Positions 1-11,966 of a stretch of DNA of 64,000 bases are shown here, piece by piece (position 1 is the first letter of the stretch; every line of letters starts with the position of its first letter). The notes under the pieces are model-generated. The model saw only the letters and a list, made by a program, of their open reading frames with translations, was not told the origin of the DNA and searched no databases. The DNA comes from Dryocosmus kuriphilus (lineage: Eukaryota > Arthropoda > Insecta > Hymenoptera > Cynipidae). The translations under genes and the position numbers were made by a program. The stretch lies in assembly GCA_038277395.1 (NCBI GenBank), contig CM076196.1, positions 79,230,286-79,294,285 of the forward strand, given 5' to 3'.

Positions 1-559
1 AATTTCTACTTTGTTATACATATTAAATAATATTGTTCTTCAATAGTTATAAATCTCATGCTGTGCGGTTATTATTACATAGGTGGAGGAAAATTTCACG
101 GACCAAATTATTATTATTCATATTTATTTCACATTTAATTAATACAATAGTTACTTATACATATAATATTATATTACATAACGTATTAACATTAAAATCT
201 ATATTTACACATAAGCGGAACAGTGCGCGCTTCTTTTTTTTTGTTTACTATTGCAAAATAAAAATAATTTTCTAACAATTAAATACATAATTTCATTAAA
301 ATGAGATTTATATTCACGCGTAATTTATCTTTAAAAATTTCGAGGTCATCTTTCGCGTATAATTAGAAAGAAAAGCTATAAAGATGAAATTTTTAGAATT
401 TCGGTACTTTAGCATTAAAATGACCGTCCGTGCCATATTATCCACTTCTGTACAGTATAGAAATTAAAGATTTTTCTAATTATATATGCTAACTAACTTT
501 AACTATTTGTGACACATGCGCATCCTTCGGAAGAGTTAAAAGATCAATTTTACAACAGT
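1..559. other. AT-rich unique sequence, no gene seen
   Basis: No reading frame, repeat or RNA signal that I can support. The small plus-strand frame near 33-275 is low-complexity and has no recognisable domain. Confidence 0.5.
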
Positions 560-1530
560 TTTATTGTATCCATGGGTAATTTCATGCAACATCTTTTTTG
601 TCAACCACTACGTAGATCGCTTTCGGTTTTCGGATAGGTCCTACAAATAGAATAGCTAGCTACAATCGATGTCCTTGTTCGTACATCTTCTTTCTTTTAC
701 TTTTTACAGCTTCATCTACCGTCGAGCATCCTGAAAAATAAAACAGTTCATTATAAAATATTGAATTACATGCACACAACAAAAATCGCTACAGTTAAAT
801 AATACATCCGCATCAAGTGTATTTGAACTTGAAGTATAGGTATATATTTTCTGTTTTTTGATTTTGCAATTTTAGCCTGCTTACGAAAAAAGAATCCCTG
901 CTGGCAAGGGTCGGGTACCATTGGAACAGGTAATGGGTAACCGACCAGTGGGTAGACCGAAAAGTGTACCTTGTAACTTTTCTGGATTTGTACAATGCAT
1001 ACTAATAGTTTTACTCCAAAATATCTAAATACAAATTTGTACGCCTTTTCACTTCTATTTTATTACAAAAACCCTAAACTCTAAAAGCATTTTGTCGTAC
1101 TGTTAAATTGCTATTGCTACACTTACAGTTAGGCTTTATCTATGACTTTTATCAACATACTTAGAAAAATTACTTTTAAAATTTCATGATAAGTATAAAT
1201 CTTAATTATCAAGTAAAAAATAAAAAGTAAAAAAAGTGTTATTTTCCAAAGTTTAATCAGGAAGGAAAATTGTATTGTAATAAAATTGTAACTTACCTTT
1301 AGCTCGAGAAAGGTGTGCCAATGATCTCCTCCAGAATCTCTTCTATCACAGAATCAACTTCTCACATTATTCCGGATTAAAACTAAGAAAAGCGAAGTTT
1401 TCCTTAAATAAAATTGATTCGCGATACGTAAATATATAATCACTTCATTGTGCTTACCACTGAGAGCGTCCGTTCGAGCTTGGCGTCGCTTCTTAAACTG
1501 AAAATGACCGTAAAGCCAATAACTAATAGA
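560..1530 (-). other. Candidate spliced non-coding transcript (three exons)
   Basis: Seen on the minus strand: an exon ending at 1458 followed by a GTAAGC donor (1452-1457); an exon 1297-1382 with a pyrimidine-rich acceptor (AG at 1383-1384) and a GTAAGT donor (1291-1296); a last exon starting at 730 after a TTTTTCAG acceptor, running to an AATAAA signal at 560-565. The first exon is relatively GC-rich, as promoters and 5' exons often are. No long frame crosses the junctions: each exon has stops in the likely frames. A non-coding RNA or UTR exons of a larger gene are the possible readings. Splice-like signals arise by chance in AT-rich DNA, so this is weak without RNA evidence. Confidence 0.25.
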
Positions 1531-1631
1531 AAAATGTCACTATGGGCGCCTTTTATTACGTGACAAAGATGCAAATACCATTGAAGCAGGATAGCGCGAT
1601 AACCTACTACTCTACAATGCAGTGTACACTA

Positions 1632-2222
1632 TACAGCCTGGAAGAAATTACTATGCGTCACAGTAAACATAGCAGAACCTTGTGGTAACGTTTACTATGT
1701 GGAGTAGCACAAGTTGTTATTATACCTTAGTTTCAAATACTCTTTCAACTGTTAATTTCTGTAATTAATTCAAGTACAGATTACTAAGATGATGACACTT
1801 GGGACTATGCATTTTCAATATTATTACTTTGCGAGTTTAGCAAAGTACTTTCATCACAAAGACATATTTGCCTTATGATGTAGTATTATTTCCTTGTCCA
1901 GGTAACAATTATTACTCTATAAGCTATCATTTTCTGCTCTTCATAATAAGGCAAAAAGAACTACATCAGCATAGAATAAAATACATATGCACCTCTTAAA
2001 ATATCATAAAACTCTTAGTGTATGCAACTATGAAAAGTATTTATATTGATCATTTAAAGAAATGATTATTTTCACCATGCAGAAATAGCTCTAAGTCCTA
2101 GCCAAATACCATTTTTTTGTTATAGTTTTCTATTACTATTACTATTCACCTAGTTAATGCACGTCTTTACTATGTAACCAAGTACTTTTTACTTGGATTT
2201 CAAAAACCATTTCTTTCCGTGT
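1632..2222. mobile_element. Possible short TIR element with a CACGGAAAG-type end
   Basis: The right end reads, on the minus strand, CACGGAAAGAAATGG starting at 2222 and is followed by TA. This matches the terminus of element X1 at 33665. The left end near 1632 (GGAAGAAAT after TATACAGCCT) is only a partial match. TTTACTATGT occurs near both ends. Only the right terminus is convincing. Confidence 0.25.
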
Positions 2223-2353
2223 ATTATAAATCTAAATTGTTTAATTTGCCATCTTCAGATTGAATAATCATAGCAAAACAGCGTACTAAAATTATTCAGA
2301 GGGTCCATTGTTTTCAATTCATCCAGTTAATGCGGGTCGAGATTTGTTTATTT

Positions 2354-2392
2354 CGAGTCTTATTTCGAGTCTTATTTCGAGTCTTATTTCAT
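2354..2392 (+). repeat. 12-bp tandem repeat, three copies
   Basis: The unit GAGTCTTATTTC is repeated three times in perfect register. This is a small minisatellite within otherwise unique sequence. Confidence 0.8.
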
Positions 2393-2529
2393 TTCAACCC
2401 ACAAATCGCACTTGTTTTATCAAATTGGTAAATCAAATTGAAGTGAGATTGTTTTGCTGCGCGAACTGTTTTACTATCGAATTTACTCCTAAACCGATTC
2501 CTATTTTTTACTGCGCTAGATAGGAAAAA

Positions 2530-3060
2530 GTGTTCAGAGATCCTTGAAGAACTATCGCATCTCTTTTTCCCGCGAAATTCAATTTCCTGGCATGTAAGTG
2601 TCGCGAAAGAGTCAGGGAGACAAGATGGAAGGCAATTCAGTTTATATAGAAACAGAAATTACATTGCGGGCGAGGATTGCGGTGGATCGAATTGGAGTAC
2701 TGAAACCGAACTCGTTGTCGTAGAAACCGGTACCGGTCGATAAGTGATTGACGGGAATGCGATATTCTGCGCACTCGCATGACATTCTCGCGAAAATTAT
2801 TGTAAACTGAGAGTCCTTGCTGCACCATTGGTGTCACTTTTTATTCAATACAATTTATTCAATACAATTGTTCGATATTAATTAATCGATAAGTAAATTA
2901 TCAACTGATTTCTTTTTTCTTTTTTCTTTTGAGTAATCCCCTTTTGAAGAAGGAAATAATAAGTGATGAGAAATAACTGATTTTTAAATAATCTTCAAAA
3001 ACTTGGGGACTTAGTGTTTATTTTTTTTTTTTTTTAAGAGGAAAAGATATAAAAGAGTTT
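2530..3060. other. Unique sequence, locally higher GC
   Basis: The stretch 2570-2840 has a clearly higher GC content than its surroundings and contains the palindrome ACCGGTACCGGT. No frame of credible length or domain was found. It could be a regulatory or untranslated segment of a gene outside the window, but nothing here shows that. Confidence 0.3.
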
Positions 3061-3067
3061 GAATATT

Positions 3068-3481
3068 ATGACAAGATTTTACGCCCCGTTCGAGTTTGGA
3101 GATTTAGAAGTGGAGTGGATAACGCCAGATATAAATCATGCGTGCGGAAGAACCAGTAACACCATTTGAGTAGGGGTGTAATGTTAGTCATTACACGCAA
3201 GTGGCACGTGGCCAGAATACACGGATTCTCCTCAATCGCTCAACCCCTCGAATTTTTAGCCCCATACTTAATGGGGTATTCACAGGTGATATCAGAAAGG
3301 TGCACTGGATATGCAATACGACCCAATTTATGCATGCACCCCTGCAAATTATCGACGACAACCACCCGTTTAGAATATTACCCGAAAACAGTATGCCAAT
3401 TATGGCAACTGGATCGGGAAAACTAGGGAGTGATGACGAATTTTTTTCTTCACAGATAATTGTTTCAATTTGCAGATAAAA
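3068..3481 (+). pseudogene. Broken coding relic of unknown family
   Basis: Two frames in different phases read like protein. Segment one, from an ATG at 3068 to TGA at 3167-3169, contains APFEFGDLEVEWITPDI. Segment two is open from 3174 to 3481 in another phase and contains VHWICNTTQFMHAPLQI followed by NHPFRILPENSMPI. Amino-acid composition (W, C, H, P and mixed polar residues) differs from the K/N/I/F-rich noise of other frames here, suggesting an ancestral coding sequence broken by a frameshift near 3170 and by stops. The end of segment two runs through TTTTTTTCTTCACAG at 3445-3459, which looks like a splice acceptor, so the last residues may not be coding. I do not recognise the family. 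A transposon-encoded, viral-derived or decayed host gene are all possible. Confidence 0.35.
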
Positions 3482-4918
3482 CTCTATCTAATCACTTTAC
3501 ATGTTGCTTTATGTTCCGTCCGGCGTAACACTTCAACCTTTATTTTTATTTAAAATAATTTAGGAATATAGAATGCAGAAGGATCACACCTTAGTTGCTT
3601 TAGATTACACATGAATGATTGTGCTTGTCTTCTAAATGCTGCTTTAAAGTTTAATATTCTGTTAAGGGTCAGTTTGCTAATTCCATATGTTCTTGTCATC
3701 TCTAATTCAGCTTTGCTTAATTAAGGAAGAATCAGCTCATAGTTCCATTGATTAGATTTTATTCAAATTTTAAAAATTGTTTAAAGTTTCAGAGTCTAGT
3801 TTGGAAGAAAAAAATATTAAAATTAACGTGCAATCTTATGGAGATAGAGTGAATCAGTAGTGACACTATTAACATTCTGTTTAATTCTGATACAATAAAT
3901 GACCAGAATTTAATGAAATTGAAAAGACTTACTCTCAAACTTTGTATGAAAACGTTCGTCAAAGTTCAAATTGATCGAAAGTCTCGTATTCGAGAAAAAG
4001 TTTGTTCAATAAAAAAAAATTTGGAAATCACAATAATATTATGGACGAAGTGGCAACATCGCATAGAACCTTTTTGGAGCAAAAATATTGTTTTTGATAC
4101 TACATATATTCACTTCTGCAAATAAAAATATTTTATGAAGAGGTTGATGACTTTTTTAAAGTGTTATAAAATCTGTCGAAGTCACATACTTCTGGAACGG
4201 ACTCTATGGGTTATTCCTCCTTAAACACTTCTGCAACAAATATAGCCTGTGTGTATGTGTTTTTTAACAGGTTTTCTCTATAATGCTATATGTTCTTAAT
4301 TTTACTTTATTCTTCTCACGTTAATTGTACAATGTTATTATAGCCTCTGGCTTCCCACGGAATGTCTGAAGAGACATCTGTTGAGATTTTCCCATCATAA
4401 ACACTTTCGGAATTTTTTCCCCTCACAATGTTTTTTTTTTAAAAACTTTAAACCGGTACCCACCAGGTACAACCTAGAATCTAGACTCTAGATCATAAAT
4501 GAGCAATAACTGGCAAAGGAGTATACCGGACCCGATTGTACCTTGTAGTCAAACTTTACCTTTGGGAATTTCCCAACGGGCGGACAGGTCAGCTATTCAT
4601 AGTTCCCAGGCAACGGGATCAAGGATTCAATATAGAATATTCAGAAAACAGTGCAAATAATCCCTTTACTACAACTACTTCACGCTTCTCAGCTACCTCA
4701 TTCCCGAAAGCGTTCTAAATAGAATAATTAAAATATATGTACGACATCAGACAATTTCAAATTTAAACGTTTACAGTTAAACAATTTCTAATTTATCAAC
4801 TGAAAATATATGTTCCACAAACATGGACATTTTTTAACTGAAGATTTAAACATTGGGGCTATTCAAAATTAAACAACGATTGTGGAAAATTTCAAGAATG
4901 ATCAATTCTAAAATCTAA
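3482..4918. other. AT-rich unique sequence, no gene seen
   Basis: No supported gene. From about 4735 the sequence becomes a monotone of AATTTCAAATTTAAAC-like words typical of decayed AT-rich repeats. The SINE inserted into this background. Confidence 0.4.
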
Positions 4919-4976
4919 ATATGTTCAAAATTAGAGCCTCGGTGGCTCAGGTGGTAGCGCGTCGGCCTTTTAAGCA

Positions 4977-5905
4977 CACGGAGAAAAACAGACAGTCAAA
5001 CTTTGAGTGTTAAAATTTAAATGGTCAGTTTGACCTTCCAGACAGTATCATGTACAATCCATAATTTTTTATCCACAATCAAAGAGACTCTCATTTTATG
5101 TTCAGCTTAACAATCCGCAGAGAATCAGCCTTACTGTCAGGGATTATCAAATCGACACTCTGGTATGGCCAAATTAAATACCCTGTTTTCACTCCTTTTC
5201 ACCGTCCGAGAGTGTCAAACTTACTATCAGGGATGATCGAATCGAAACTCTGGGATGGTTAAGTTAAATGTCTTGTTTTCAGTCATTTGTACCATTCGAG
5301 AGGGCCAAACTCACTATCAAGGAAAATCAAATCGACACTGTGAGATGGTCAAATAATGCGCGCGCCGGTTTAAAGATCTTAATCCCGCCAAACTTCACAA
5401 CTGAGTAACGGACGCGGCAGAGGCGTTTATCTCGGTTATCTCTGTTATTGTAAGCTTGCGTTTTGCGAAGTGTGTTACTTAAAACTAGCTCTGTGATTTA
5501 CTGTGATTTCCCGTGATTTGCTGTGATTGTGAATGGTAAGTATCTATTTTACCTAATGCAGAAGTCTCGAGACCTCTCGAGACTGGCAGTTTTGAGGTTA
5601 GGGTTAGAATAATACAATTTTTAAAGTTGTATTACTGTGGTTATTTTACTAATCACTTAAAATTATTTTAAAAATCATTTAATCTATAATTTGATTCATT
5701 GTCCTTCAAAGTTATTTTACAGGAATGACATCGTCAGGATATAGTTACGTATAGAGCTCATGAAGAGTTGGCAATGCAGCCAACAGATCATCGAGATATT
5801 CTTAGGTAAAATTTTTTGGTTGAATTAAACTGTTTGTGACTTCAAATGAACTTTTTCTTATGGTTGAAATATTTTTTTAAAATGAGGAAAATTTGGCTGC
5901 TTTTT
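4977..5905 (+). mobile_element. Element V: DNA-transposon fragment inserted in the SINE
   Basis: The left terminus reads CACGGAGAAAAACAGACAG, close to the termini of X1 (CACGGAAAGAAAT) and Y (CACTGAGAAAACAG). Behind it lie about 2.5 tandem copies of a 90-bp subterminal unit (5131-5355; key words CTATCAGG, AATCGACACTCTG). A GC-rich stretch (5365-5535) follows, ending in ATG followed directly by GTAAGTAT (donor at 5535). A TTATTTTACAG acceptor lies just before 5724 and another donor-like GTAAAA near 5805. Spliced at these sites, the frame meets TGA at its third codon, so the coding part is broken. No clear right terminal repeat was found; the right end is approximate. Subterminal repeats and CAC-type ends fit CMC-like elements, which is inference. 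Confidence 0.55.
5131..5355. repeat. 90-bp tandem repeat, about 2.5 copies
   Basis: TTACTGTCAGGGATTATC (5131), TTACTATCAGGGATGATC (5221) and TCACTATCAAGGAAAATC (5311) mark a 90-bp period. The repeats lie inside element V next to its left end, where transposase-binding repeats are usually found. Confidence 0.8.
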
Positions 5906-6189
5906 TTGGTACTTTGAACGTGCGAGAGAAATGAAAAATTCCCTGTAGCTCTCGTGGTTCGGAACCCACGTTAAACTGTAGGTCCCCTTTAGAGAGGCCA
6001 GTGATTTTTCGGGGAATATGCTTCATGTCGAGGGGTATATTGCTCAGGGGTCACTGGGCGATTTTGAGAGACTAAGGAAGTTGTAAAATTTGTTTGGAAT
6101 TGTTCTGTAAGACTCTCAAAACCCGTAAAAGGGAGGGAGTATAAACTAATATAAAAAAAAAAAATATATATATATATGTTCAAAATTAA

Positions 6190-9100
6190 ACGATTCACAC
6201 ATTGAATCTTTCTAAATTAAGAGAATTTCAAATTTAAAAATTCATAATTAAGCCACCTGAACTGTTTGAAAAATAATTTTTATTTCAAGATTCTTATTTT
6301 TCAATTAAAAAGTAAAATGTTTGAATTTTGAAAAGTATAAGACACACTTTGATAATTATTAATCTTAAATGAATTAATTTTACGATTCTCATTTAAAAAT
6401 TACCCAGTTTTAAACAATGCGTTTGCATCACCCAATTCTGAACCCTTCGCATAGTTAATTGTTTAATTTTGAATACTTCCAATTAGATATTGTTTAATTT
6501 TAAACGACGAAAATGGCAATGAATTTATTTTTTGATCGGTAATCTTATAAATTTTAAGTAGAACAATCTCTTTGGCTACTTTAAATGTAACTTCACACTA
6601 TTATAACCTATTATAATTGTTATTACATGTTTAAACTATCTGCGACGAATCCAAATTAAAATTATGAAGTTTTGAATGCGTAATCCTGTAACACAGTTTT
6701 ACTTTCGAGGCCTTAAGTTTCAAATTGTTCAATTTTGAAATAATCCGAAATGTTACACAAACTTGGAGATGTACAATTATTTATAATGCTATTTCCGAAT
6801 TATTCAATTAAATTTGTGTAATTTTGAAGGCTAGTCCTTTAAATTGTACAATCATCCTGAATTTAAATATCTTAAAATTCAAATATATATTGAAATTAAA
6901 TTTAGATAAAATCAAAATTCAAATTCTTCTTGCGCTTGTCTAAACTTTTTCTTTTATGGTACCTACTTGGAGTTTAAATTTTAAAAATGTAGGGGCTTGT
7001 ACGAAATTGTCGTCTTTGATTCTTGGAGCTAAATGAGTTAAATTCCTAAGAATTTCGAAAAAATGGTGATGTTAAAATGTAGTGTAGGTAGTAATAACTT
7101 TGTAACAGATTCTATTCAGTGTAAAAAATAAACAAGTGCGAATCATGGTTAGGTTAGCCACAGTTTTGCGGTTGCATATACAATTCTGGTTTTTATTCCT
7201 CGATTTGTGGTCAAAGTCGCGCAGTTACATTTAAATGAAAGAAAGATTACAGAAATAAAAGTATTTCAAACATAAAAGTTAAACAAAAATAAGAACGAAT
7301 ATTAGGATCTTTATCAAATAAATTTTTTGGACCTGAAACAAAGATATTTCATCAAGCGCTGACAAGTTGAAAAAATAATGTATTCCGTGCATTTATCATA
7401 TTTCCTTCCTGAAAGGCGCGTAGCTCAAAAGAATTGATTCTACCTAGGAAGTCACGTCTTTTTCTAATTTCTAATTCGATGCTTGTCAGTCCGCCCACGA
7501 AAATAGTTGTTTTGCTGTCACGCCACGCGCTTTTCATGCACTATTCTTTTGGCGCGTGTGCACAGCTTGAAGAAACATCCTGATGGAAGGGAAATATGCC
7601 CATTGACCACGGCACCGTGGCCGCGGTTTCCTTTCGCTCCGACACTCCACGTATCCTTTTTACCTGAATTGTTATTCTTCTTGCGTAACAGGGTTATGTC
7701 CTTCTTCACCGACTCCTTTGTCGACATAACAGTAATCATCAATAGCAGTCAGCTCACCTTGAAAAGTACACAACTGCCATTGACAGGAAATCATATTTAA
7801 AAATTTCAATTCCCAAACAGGAAAGGAAAAGAATCTAATCGTTTTAGTTAGTTATATAAAGACATTTTTTTTCCTAAATACGCAGTATTCATTATCAAAC
7901 TCCAATGATTCCGAAACAAACTGTAATTATAGAGCACACTCAAGTGGTTTTATACGGTTACGAAACATAATTACTCTTATACAATAAAGAAATAAATGTA
8001 AACCTTTCATGATGAATTAAAGATTCTTTAATTCTTTTCAGTGTAAACCCAAGTATAACTGCACAATAAATAACCTTCATTTGAAATAATGCGTCAGCAT
8101 TTAAAAAGCTATCTAGAGCGAAATCGCTTAGCAGTTGATTACTTGATAATAATAACTATCATTGTCCACGCATGCATGGATGCGTGAATTTGAGGACGTC
8201 CGTGCAGTTTTTAACGAGTACTTGCAAATACCTACTTGCACGAATGACTGAATGACTGCCTGAGTGAATGAAATGGAATGAATGAGCGAATTCCGTACGA
8301 GAGAAAGAACCTCGAAAACAAAGTTGCCACAGTAATTTCGGTAATTTAGAAGAATCCGGTCGACGTGGTTGTTAATCTCTAGCCAGGTTATGACTCGAGG
8401 AAACGGAGACACGCTTCGTTTCCTAATGGTAGATACGAGTTTATCCGCAATACGGCCTTTTTGTAGGAATACTTCATAATTATATGTTCATACTCGTAAT
8501 ATTTGCGATTATAGGCTGGGAACAATAACAAATTCTTTTCAAATTTTTCTCCTTCCATATCTCAATCGGTATTCCCATTCTAGTTTTTACTTTTGTTTAA
8601 CACAACACACACAATTAATAAAATGAGGGGTTACATTATTTGAACAATTGAAAAATTAATCCTCAGTATAATTTTCCCCTTATAGTTATTAAATTTACAT
8701 GACAACAAAGAGTGCTAGAAAAATGTAAAATATTTTAGATTTCTATTATTTTGCTTTTAGAAATCAGGATTGGAAACAATAGCGTTGTGTAAATTATTCC
8801 TGCGAGAATAACTCTTCTTTTATTAGAGAGGAGGAAAGCAACAAAAGTCGTCACGTTTCTCCGACGAGTGAAAATTATGTGTATTTTTCCCTGTTGAAAC
8901 TAAAGATAAATATCAGTAAAGTTAGACTACTTTGACCATAAAACTACCATTCTGTCAAACAGGTGGCATGAAGATTATAAGGAATGTACTATGCAAGTTC
9001 AGAGCGTCTTCAAAGTCTTCAACAAGCAATATGTTTCATAGACTATAAATTTCCTATTGTTTCATAAATAAGAAAGACGACACATGCTCCAAAGAAACAT

Positions 9101-9700
9101 GAATTGCATCTCAAGCTCATAAGTAGAGGATAATTTATTGAAAAATTCTAACCTATACTTGAAACACAAATCTGAATTAAAAAAAAAATAGAGATAATTT
9201 TTGAAAATACGGTACAATGCGGTAATTAATGCCGAAATTAATTGAAAATGGGGACCATTATGGGCAACCTTAGTTCACGAACTTCCACCCTACAGTTTCC
9301 TGCCTTCGAGGATATAAATCCCGTCATTCTCATTTGAATCGAATTTTGGCATGACAAATTAACAAATTAATTACGCGTACTTAATAGATATTATTAGGCA
9401 TGCATCTGTCACTTACCGCCTAAAACTCGTCCCCTTGACAGTGCAGATGCGTTCTCTTCTACTCATACATACAACTCTCTAAGGATGTGGTGATCGTGTG
9501 CATATAATATAATGTGAAATAGCGGAAGTACAATAAGGCGGACGGCAGGAAGTCTGTGAGACTGGCGCGTGCGCGTCGGGGGTGCATGAAAGGCAACCAA
9601 CCCCCAGAAAATGTAGAAGCGCACGGTATTTTAGAAGTATTGTCGGCTCCAGTTACGAGGGGGGAATACATGAATGAGCCTCCTGAAGGTGATCAACCTC
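6190..9700. other. AT-rich then mixed unique sequence, no gene seen
   Basis: 6190-6960 is dense in AATTTTGAA/TTCAAATTT words, a decayed low-complexity background. 7350-7760 and 9420-9670 are locally GC-richer and hold frames of 60-97 codons on both strands, none with a recognisable domain or conserved composition. I cannot support a gene here. Confidence 0.4.
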
Positions 9701-10026
9701 TTTCGAATTTTTACATTCTCATCAGAGAAGGTATTAGATTTATGCAAAATTTGACTTTCGCGGATTTCATGAAATCTCCACGTTTTAAGACCTCCTGAAT
9801 CCGAAAAAATGGTTTTTACGACCGTGTCTGTCTGTCTGTTGGCGTTGTCGTTGTCGTTGTCGCTGTCGTCGTTGTCGTCGTTGGCGTTGTCGTCTGTTCC
9901 CACGATAACTTTCGAAGGACTAATCGGATTGGATTGCGCTTTGGCACATTTCTTTAAGGTCCAAAAAGAAAGGACGAGTTCGTTAACCAGCGGTTTTTGA
10001 CCAACGGTTATGGTTTTATCCATCAA
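9631..10026 (-). CDS. Conserved small reading frame of family R (copy A, longest open)
   Basis: An open frame of 131 codons with its likely start (MDKTITVGQK) at 10023. It reads through an acidic Asp/Asn run encoded by the GAC/AAC microsatellite, then FSDSGG and RFHEIRESQ, and stops outside the repeat. The beginning is recognisable in most other copies: B (from about 22786), D (from about 33461, MYKTRTVCQK), F (44971, MDKTRTVGQK), G (about 45729) and E (about 37269), with stops in C, E, G and H. The downstream FSDSG...RFHEIRESQ part is in frame with it in A and F although the microsatellites differ in length and phase. No known domain is recognised. It may be a real small protein, the last exon of a lost autonomous element, or simply a frame kept by low divergence. 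Confidence 0.35.
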   Translation of the reverse strand: MMDKTITVGQKPLVNELVLSFWTLKKCAKAQSNPISPSKVIVGTDDNANDDNDDSDNDNDNANRQTDTVVKTIFSDSGGLKTWRFHEIRESQILHKSNTFSDENVKIRKRLITFRRLIHVFPPRNWSRQYF

Positions 10027-10975
10027 AAACGGTTTTCACAAAATCAAAAAATCCATTTTCCGGCTAAACTATCAGAGATACAAAAAAAATGTAAGAAAGT
10101 AAAACTGTTCACCTTCAAAAAATCTACAAATTTTGTCTTAACCGTTTTTTGATAAAATGAACGGTTTTTGATTTAATCAAGAAAACGCTATTAAAATTAA
10201 AAAACTGTGGTTTCCCGCCAAAATATTCAAGATACCAAAAAATAGTAATGAACAAAGTTGTTCAATTTAAAAAGATCTACAAATTTTGTTTTAACCATTT
10301 TTTCATAAAATGCACGGTTTTTGTTTTAATCGATAAAACGTTATTAAAAATGAAAGATTTCAAATTCTCCGCCAAACTATGGAAGATACGAAAAAATAAT
10401 AATAAACAAAGTTGCTCGTCTCCAAATTGTCTACAAATTTGCTCTCTATCATTTTTTTGATCAGACGCGTAGTTTTTGAGTTATTCGTGAAATATGTTAT
10501 GCAATATAAAGAAAACCACTTTTCAGCAAAACTGTGCAAGATATGAGAAAATATTAACAAGCAGAATTGTTCACCTTGGAAATAGCTACAAAATTTATTT
10601 ATAAGACTCATCGTTTTACTTTTAAGAATCGAAATCCTGTATTGTAAAAATTTCGAACATCAAAAAGAGCTTTACCAATCTATAATGTGTTTTAAAGAAA
10701 CGTAATTATCGAGCGCGAAGCGCGAGTGTCATGATGAGAATGTATTCCTTAAGGGCGATAGAGCCTTAAGTAAAATAATTTCTTTTGTAATTTCTAATTT
10801 AAAGGTTTATACGATCTATAAACACCGAGCGCGTAGCGCGAGGTGAATAATCTATCGAGCGCGAAGCGCGAGTGCCAACAGACGCGCGCCCTAGGCGCGC
10901 TCATACTTGGCGCGAAGCGCGGCGCGCGTAGCGCGCGATGAGAATGTGCCAGCGCAGCGGGCAGATTTTTTTGTT
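9705..10975 (-). mobile_element. Family R copy A (Helentron-like composite repeat)
   Basis: Defined by comparison with seven other copies in the window. Read on the minus strand it starts with the hairpin-bearing GC-rich end (TCTGCCCGC ... GGCACATTCTCATC near 10965) and the GC palindromes of the CGCGCTTCGCGC type. It continues through three to four degenerate units of about 155 bp (each with TTTGTAGATCTTTTT and a TATCTTGCATAGTTT-like phrase), then the MDKT reading frame, the GAC/AAC microsatellite (9843-9900), and the conserved end containing ATTTCATGAAAT and GATGAGAATG. The inverted ACATTCTCAT motifs at both ends, a terminal hairpin, a central minisatellite and a microsatellite match the published plan of non-autonomous Helentrons (HINE/DINE-1 type). 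That assignment is inference. Confidence 0.7.
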
Positions 10976-11640
10976 TACACTTGCGCAACTCCATTTAACA
11001 ATCTTATGATAATTCCATCCAATGTACTAATTTTCTGTTCAAAAATATAGTTATAAAATATACACCTTCCTTCAAAATAAAGTTAATTAAATATTGACTA
11101 TTATATAGATTATAGGCTAATTTTTTAGAAAATTTTTATATTAAAACAAAAGGGAGAATTCAATGTAAAATGTATAGTCACTTTTTATTTTGTTTTCAAC
11201 CCTTTGTTTTTTGTCAATTCGTGTAATCATTTCAATCACTTTACAGTAAATTTACAACTTACAAGCTACAACCACTTACAATACCAGTTCAGAATTTGAA
11301 ATGATAAATCAAAAAGAAATAATGTCAATTGTAAACATTAAAAATGTTGATTTTCTGAGTGACTTGCTTTCCTAAATCGGCGAAAATCTACTTCTACTTC
11401 AACTTCAACCATACAAAATGCAACGAAATGATTAATCAATTTCGGATATATCACACTTTAAAATAATTGTGAACACATCAAAATATAAAATAAAACATGG
11501 ATGTACAATTCTAGAAAACACGTTTTTATGGAAATTGAATCCGAATCAACAGGAAAAAGTTGTCAACTTGTATTCTGAATTCCCTCCGAAAATTTCATCT
11601 AATTTTGGAAATCTCTCTCGAAATCTCCGGAAATATAATA
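10976..11640. other. AT-rich unique sequence, no gene seen
   Basis: No supported gene or repeat. The single 62-codon frame at 11469-11657 has no features of a real protein. Confidence 0.4.
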
Positions 11641-11653
11641 CCGTAAACTGGGG

Positions 11654-11859
11654 CTAAGCGGCGGATATATGTGGGGGAAAGGGGCGCACCCTTAATTCTA
11701 TATTTAAATGGCGATATTGCTTCTTCTTTATTTTGCAGTTATTCAAGCTTTACAATTGTTAGTTGCAAGCTTCTGTGCTTTGTTCCGAAAAGAAGCAAAT
11801 ATCGCAATCAGAAATGCAGAATCTAGAGTGAGCCGCTTTCCCCCATAAGCGCCGCTTAG
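11654..11859. mobile_element. Small inverted-repeat element (MITE-like)
   Basis: CTAAGCGGCGGATATATG at 11654 and its inverted counterpart ending CGCCGCTTAG at 11859 form imperfect arms of about 32-36 bp. Both arms also contain GGGGGAAAG. The arms enclose about 140 bp without coding capacity. The flanking phrase ACCGTAAACTGGGG just upstream may belong to the element. No clear target duplication was identified. Confidence 0.5.
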
Positions 11860-11966
11860 ACCTACTTCACGCTATTCTACATGGGAAAAATTAACACTGA
11901 AGCAAGAAAATATCGGTAAGTACTAATACGGATAATACAATATTTTTTTGATCTAAGAAAATGTAG

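Larger units (their letters stand above)
4934..6173 (+). mobile_element. tRNA-derived SINE split by an internal insertion
   Basis: The head at 4934-4976 is a tRNA-like start with an A-box region (GGTGGCTCAGGTGGTAGCGC). The body and tail resume near 5905 and run to 6173, ending in an A-rich/TA tail. The family is identified by comparison with the uninterrupted copy at 46155-46473: both contain the box TTCATGTCGAGGGG, the phrase GACTCTCAAAACCCGTAAAA and the tail GGGAGTATAAACTAATAT. A 15-bp target duplication, ATATGTTCAAAATTA, flanks the whole unit at 4919-4933 and 6174-6188. The SINE therefore inserted as one piece and was later interrupted by about 0.93 kb (element V), with loss of its B-box region. 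Confidence 0.85.

Noticed and set aside
7507..7800. Overlapping 97- and 74-codon frames on opposite strands in a GC-richer patch
   Set aside because: No domain, no splice context and mirror-image frames of equal quality; GC-richer DNA simply has fewer stops.
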